Source: Astrothelium macrocarpum (lineage: Eukaryota > Ascomycota > Dothideomycetes > Trypetheliales > Trypetheliaceae). From it: 64,000 nucleotides of DNA. Position numbers and translations under genes: made by a program. Each line of letters opens with the position of its first letter. Position 1 is the first letter of the stretch. Of this stretch, positions 60,001 through 64,000 are shown piece by piece. Location: NCBI GenBank assembly GCA_021030915.1, contig JAGEMR010000001.1:186001-250000 (forward strand), in the 5' to 3' direction. The notes under the pieces were generated by a model that was given only the letters and a program-made list of their open reading frames with translations, ran no database searches and had not been told where the DNA came from.

Positions 60001-60473
60001 CAATTTCCAAAGTCATCAATAGCACCCTTGCACCTATAAACTGGTACCTGGTACTGATTCGGCTTCCCGTAAATCGTGTTTTGGGAATCTCCCTTCCGAT
60101 CAATGATACATAGAGGGGTATCCTCTTCCTCCCATGTCGTTACAACTGGCGCTGGCTCATGGGTTGTTCTAGTGGCCTGTAAGACAGCATCTTTGCGACC
60201 GTCTCGTCTCCGATGACGTTTACGTTCTTCGCAATCCCCATGATGATTCCGTTCAATGGCAATATTCTTGTCAGACTTGTAAAGTCTTCCTGCATCATCT
60301 TGAGTGTCGTCCCTCTGCTTTTCTTGTACAGGTTGCTGAAGCGTTGCCGGTGGTACTCTGGGTCTGAAGCTGCCAAATTTAGGCACAGAATTTTGACCTG
60401 CCTGCGATTGCATAAGTGAGCTAGTGTCTCCAATTGCCGCTGGTTTTGTCGCAAATCTTACCTTGCTATTCAT
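57054..60473 (-). CDS. nrde2: NRDE2 (nuclear RNAi-defective 2) family protein
   Basis: Single exon of 1,139 aa. The N-terminus contains PKFGSFRPRVPP and a basic stretch (EERKRHRRRDGRKD), with low complexity to about residue 290. The NRDE-2 domain starts near LARLVKAEPNNVSAWMQLIN and continues with HAT/TPR-like helices (FIEAGTQIWDSKTTESKWQD; RLRYLNFRQSEASRFRYDDC). Near the C-terminus are KARHNPGLWTAYLGFEI and AREVFFQGLRFIPWYKPFAM. Family members (human NRDE2, fission yeast Nrl1) associate with the exosome adaptor Mtr4/Mtl1 and with the spliceosome in RNA surveillance. The length and layout agree. It is divergent from UTP10 with 193 bp between starts. Confidence 0.87.
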   Translation of the reverse strand: MNSKVRFATKPAAIGDTSSLMQSQAGQNSVPKFGSFRPRVPPATLQQPVQEKQRDDTQDDAGRLYKSDKNIAIERNHHGDCEERKRHRRRDGRKDAVLQATRTTHEPAPVVTTWEEEDTPLCIIDRKGDSQNTIYGKPNQYQVPVYRCKGAIDDFGNCRNTRLDHCASEQSELLSRNPPEPKRQTKLLSSNVLTEGSGRERFISAKEQNEDLNYAADFISFHSSKKRKRGSLSPEPEENLRFHWTNTVDTADHQNASARSDDESLTSDSDQESPIEFGAQEPLAQIENTRLARLVKAEPNNVSAWMQLINHQDQIISHGHDYRSSKPSAKRALVDIKTSIYKDALKSIDKRNPDRENLLVKFIEAGTQIWDSKTTESKWQDVLRENPRSIFLRLRYLNFRQSEASRFRYDDCRNAMHDALTTFKSMESLDSQGSNLTENQVYLFLRLTRLMHECGYQEQALALWQGAIEFYLFRPNLSKTAEGLNITQSDLLRCFEEFWDEEVPRFGETNAKGWRMFYECGGAPPSPNISRMDRSIGEKDWFENFAAIEKLLMESNGEPGRTTDETRSSDPYHVVLSSDIIPILCLLPCSVEPQLLIDALTCFCQMAPVPDLDRPASRQNWWRDPFIHNEIFRNTIRQPSETESTDSHLYESSLFSGQSTTMTLFPHLGLPKSSFVPKNWISHCLKGFTDALPQLDDLKEYLIAFEYHHDTTVAKRMAKTFLKKRSSNLRLWNAYALGEYHAGHTEAADNAISAAVQMSQTLLEETQGDEIFLRRTWVWDALRRSNFDLALNRVIIVATKNPIDTASGMQAMKDRDIEQNLVNTQKILQSEQLKSLSTHQYERFAAVTECLALVVYLPKQCLEDALLIYQSTLDLIASWELGSSPVSECIHQARAGLITFHISKGQNSIYLPIHERTNVLVVKGNWAYNTSVIRKTLRESLSQFPNNTIVLDAHALNELRLPVIERDTSLSSFSEFSLAKSSPPSKQEPSRLSHSHNGMDVLPDLEEPSVIRYSHAVATFMKRLHCDPDQRPATVYKLRSIFQQAAASPKARHNPGLWTAYLGFEIDIARNEGDMRKAREVFFQGLRFIPWYKPFAMMGFSASKMLTYEELKGLWETMVEREFRIYVDQEPPTEHSGQG

Positions 60474-60666
60474 ATCCGCGTGGTGCCAGCAGAGGTTGTT
60501 TGCGGAGAAAAGACGGTGAAAACTGGCAGAAATAGGAATGGAAATTTATATCAAAATTCATGATTTACGTTACAACTCGATCTTCCCACTCGCCGATGGA
60601 GATTTTGCGCTGACATGGCTGTAACTTTACGTTCGAATAATATCAAACCAGGTTATCTGAAAGAGG
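60474..60666. promoter_or_regulatory. Shared bidirectional promoter of NRDE2 and UTP10
   Basis: Only 193 bp separate the two start codons, so promoters must overlap. GATGGAGATTTTGCG (60595-60609) has a loose likeness to the PAC/RRPE elements of ribosome-biogenesis genes; this is weak. Confidence 0.5.
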
Positions 60667-63600
60667 ATGACGTCCTTACAGAAGCAGCTTGCAGCTATTG
60701 CAGCTAATAGCACTCAGCAGCTCGACCTCAAAGCACAGAAAACTGCACATGCCAAATCCCTGTTATTCGACCAGAAAATTGCTGCCAACCAAAGCTTCGA
60801 CTCAATATATCAAATATGTCACGAAGGATTTCAGGAGTTGTGCATGCTGGATCGTCGATTCGCTCCTTTCTCTCGGAATCTGTTCAGCGAGCAGAGCAAA
60901 TCAGAAGATCGCACTCAAATGACCGCTAATGAAAATGAAGAACTTGGTGTTGTGTTGCAGAGCTTCTTGGATCTTATTACCACTCGGATGTTGCTCAAAC
61001 CTGCACAAAAAGCGACTGAGTGGCTCATTCGACGATTCAGGTCTGTTCAAAGTACCAATGTTGAGGGGTATTGAGGCTTGCTTACTGGATCTAGGATACA
61101 CGAATACAATACTCAGGTGACTGTCCTGGCATTTCTACCCTATCATGACTCATCATTGTTCCTCTCTCTCCTCTCCATACTACCAGGAAACATTCCTCCC
61201 GCCTGCCGTTTTCTATTCCCATATGTCAAATCACTCACCAACCCACCAAGAAACGTGGTCGTCTATACCGTCGGACACAATACTGCGTTTTTCTCCGCCT
61301 TCAATAATCACATTCTCCGCATATCAAAGGCTCACCAGCACTCTCACACCCTGATTGCATTTTGGGCCAGTATTATTTCTCAGGCTCTGAACAGCATGAT
61401 CGAACAAACACAGTCAGGAAGACCTGAGATTCAACAACGAAGAGAAGAAGACTTACTGTTGCGGGTCCTTCCAGTAATCAATGATGCCCTCGTTGCACCT
61501 CTTGTCACCGAACTCACACTCGGATGCTATTTAATATGCACGATTTTGGTCATGAAGGGAAATCTCAATGACAAAACATTGGATGGATTGATGGAAACTA
61601 TTGCGGGAAGCTTGAGTGTCGGTTGCCTTGATTCTGGTCTTGTCACTTTGGCTGTGATAGCTCAAGAGCGAGATAATACCAGGCTTCCTAAAGCCGTAGT
61701 CAAATCTTTAATGATGATCAATGACGTCTTCAGTCATATCACTACGGCCTCCCAGCAATGTCGAGTGGATAAACTTGCATGTGGGCTTGTGCTTGGAGCA
61801 CTCAAACGGCCTGAGGCTTCCGACATTTTGGCGGGCGTTGATCTGAGCGACAAGCTACTTACGAGTGGAACTCTCAGTGAAAAACAGAGCTCAAAAATCA
61901 TCAAGGTACTAATAGAAGGCGTGGATCAATGGAGCGATAAACTTTCACAGGATACCGATTTATCAACCGTCGTATCACAAACAATTCAAAATATCTTCGA
62001 CGCTCCTAATCTACACCTATTGGCACGGCAAATCCTTCAGCAACTCAACACCGACGTTGAAAAATTGGAAGCGAGACTGCACTCATCCTTGATATTTCAA
62101 CAACGACTGCCAGTAATACAAGAAGGAGAGTCCCTCACCGAAACAATCAAGGAGAACACAGACGGGCTATCCTTTGAATCACTTATCAAAACGTTACCAG
62201 GGCAATTACCAAGCACAAAATCCTTTCTATCTAAAGAAACAGCAGGCCTTTTTGAGCAGGTCTATCAAGTATTCTCTCGAGCGCTTAGCTTCGGCGGCAA
62301 TCTTGAACAGTTCAGAACGTTGGATCTTTGGGGAAAAGACGAGGGTTGTGCACTTTGGTCTTTTTGCATTCGTATATGGTGCGGACCATTTCCAGTACTG
62401 GCCAAAGCCAAAGCTCTCGAATTGGCTGCACGTGAAGTAGCACAAAACGAACAAGGCGACGAACAAATTTTGCTCCCGTATTTGCTCCATGGTTTAGCGG
62501 ATGAATCGGCCAGAGTGAGAAGGGAGGCTTTACAGCTTGGCCTCGCAATTCGGCAACGATCTAGTAAAGAACTAAAGATTGGAAGAGACGTTTTCAGAAG
62601 CGCAATGTACGGGCAAGCCGCAGAAGACGTTGCATGGCTATCTTCGGCCGAATTTCTCAAGATCATGTCGACAATTACTCCAAAGCTCGAAGAATGTGTT
62701 TTAGATGCTTCGCAGATATCCAAAGTCATTCGGCATGCATTAAGCAAGCCTCCACAGGGGGGAAGTTCCGAGGTAGCTGTGGATGAAATTCATCTCAAAT
62801 CCAAAATCAGGACCGCATTTGCAGACTTCTTGTGCACCCACGTCGGATCATCTCATCTGTATGGCGTGAAACTCCGACTACTGAAAATGATGGGACACCT
62901 GGATAAAGCAATCTCATCATCAAGATTGCGGTATCTCCATCCTGAGATACGTAATTGGGCTTCTCTTTCATTGCATGAAGTATCGTCGAATTGCAGTCGT
63001 GAGCAACTTGAACTGAGTGCTCTGGACTCGGCTTATCTGGGAACTCTGTCCGCCAAGGACGATGGAACCTTGGATCTTGTCGGCTCGGTCGCACAAGGAG
63101 AGATTGGCGATGGTCGGCACCTTCTCCAGCAAAAGGCATTCGATCGTATCAAGGAATTATGGCCAAAATTTTCAGCCAGTAGCCGACTTTCACTGTCAAA
63201 TATCTTTCTCGACTGGTTGTTGGAACCATCTATGGATGCTCAAGCTCAGGTCCGACAAACCGAAGCAATCGACGTTTTGAGGACTGTGTCTCTATCCAGT
63301 GATATTCTTGCCTCCTTTTTAGATAGCATCCGAAATCCAGGACAGCTGATTGACAAGCCTCCAGCTTCCAAAAGGCGCCGAACCAGCAGGAGCGGGAAGG
63401 GAAAAGAAGACACGGTCGATGAGGAAGATATTGCTCGGTTGCTTCGACGAATCACTTTCGTCCTTGATCTTGTCGAATTTTCTAGTTCCAGGAAGCAGCC
63501 TCAGCTTCTAAGAAGTCTTTTTCATCTACTTGATGAGCTGCAACAGTGTCAGAATCAGACTAGGGCTGATTTGACATACCTACAGACAGTCACCATCTCC

Positions 63601-64000
63601 TGTATATTTGATGTTGTGGATGGAGCAAAAGATACGATACCCCAGGAGTTGGCTGAATTCGTGCGCGTTGACTTGTTAATGGATTGTCTTCGAACAAATT
63701 CCAATCCACAAGTTCACAATTCAGCTTTGCTCCTCATATCGAGTTTGACGGCCTGGGTTCCTGAACGAGTGCTGCATAGCATCATGCCAGTTTTCACTTT
63801 TATGAGTCGTACTTTGCTCGAGCAATCTGATGAGTACTCGGCACACGTGGTTGACACAACAGTTTCGCAAGTCATACCGCCTCTTTTGGAATCGCTTCAG
63901 AACAAAACCGAAGATCTCAGTGTTGCCACTGCGGAGCTTCTTTCAAGTTTCGTGGCAGCGTACGAGCACATTCCGCTCCATCGACGGTTACAATTGTTCC
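60667..64000 (+). CDS. utp10: UTP10, U3 snoRNP / SSU processome HEAT-repeat protein (partial at right edge)
   Basis: Exon 1 is 60667-61040; exon 2 runs from 61095 without a stop to the window end, so about 1,093 codons are visible. The start MTSLQKQLAAIAANSTQQLD and ATEWLIRRFRIHEYNTQ (across the 54-nt intron) are the UTP10 N-terminal signature, followed by LAFLPYHDSSLF and NPPRNVVVYTVGHN. The rest is alpha-helical and fits HEAT repeats; a basic KRRRTSRSGKGK patch lies near 63370. UTP10 (human HEATR1) is a t-UTP subunit needed for rRNA transcription and 18S processing. Family members are about 1,800 aa, so roughly 40% lies beyond the window. Confidence 0.92.

Noticed and set aside
1..64000. 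CRISPR arrays, rRNA genes, bacterial operons
   Set aside because: None seen. The genome is fungal with introns; the direct repeats present are TIR sub-repeats or simple tandem repeats.

Overview
The window comes from the nuclear genome of a filamentous ascomycete (Pezizomycotina). Protein genes carry short introns (about 45-70 nt) with GT..AG ends and CTAAC/CTGAC-like branch sites. The products are typical fungal nuclear proteins: Mis12/Mtw1, CENP-X/Mhf2, Swc5, Drs1, Utp10, Dib1, Aim3 and a fungal choline kinase. A roughly 12-kb block of extremely AT-rich transposon relics has the C-to-T / G-to-A signature of repeat-induced point mutation (RIP). I cannot name the species or class from sequence alone.

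Positions 1 to about 12,086 are a nested stack of four dead transposons. The oldest (A) is a minus-strand pogo/Fot-like DNA transposon whose transposase remnant starts at 12012 and runs off the left edge. It was split by a Ty3/gypsy chromovirus (B, 774-9296, two 388-bp LTRs, 5-bp duplication AAAAT) and by a second pogo/Fot element (D, 10015-11824, TA duplication). B was itself interrupted in gag by a third pogo/Fot element (C, 1678-3539, TA duplication). Coding parts are RIP-wrecked, but the outer 60-80 bp of the elements are almost untouched. The TIRs of A, C and D all contain direct sub-repeats with a 17-bp period.

From 12,087 on the DNA is ordinary genic sequence. 12-18.9 kb: CENP-X/Mhf2, a GPI-type cupredoxin protein, Mis12/Mtw1 and a four-TM protein; two kinetochore genes lie within 4.5 kb of each other beside the AT-rich block. 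19-30 kb: Aim3-like protein (-), tRNA-Arg (-), PHD-finger protein (-), F-box/LRR protein (+), Swc5 (-). 31-35 kb: a secreted subtilisin-like protease (-) divergent from a small membrane-anchored protein that looks like a free-standing I9 protease propeptide/inhibitor (+). 35.8-42 kb: Dib1, an FMO-like flavoprotein, the DEAD-box helicase Drs1 (-). 43.5-46 kb: a C2H2 zinc-finger gene with an apparent frameshift and a conserved fungal protein of unknown function. 46.7-55 kb: a secreted GH1 glycosidase (-), choline kinase (-), an AEC-family transporter (-). 57-64 kb: NRDE2-family protein (-) divergent from UTP10 (+), which leaves the window.

Genes are mostly unrelated housekeeping functions and I see no biosynthetic cluster. 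The functional pairings suggested by the sequence are the kinetochore pair and the divergent protease / I9-like pair. Exon limits were derived by hand from splice signals and reading-frame continuity; all family assignments rest on recognised motifs, not on searches.
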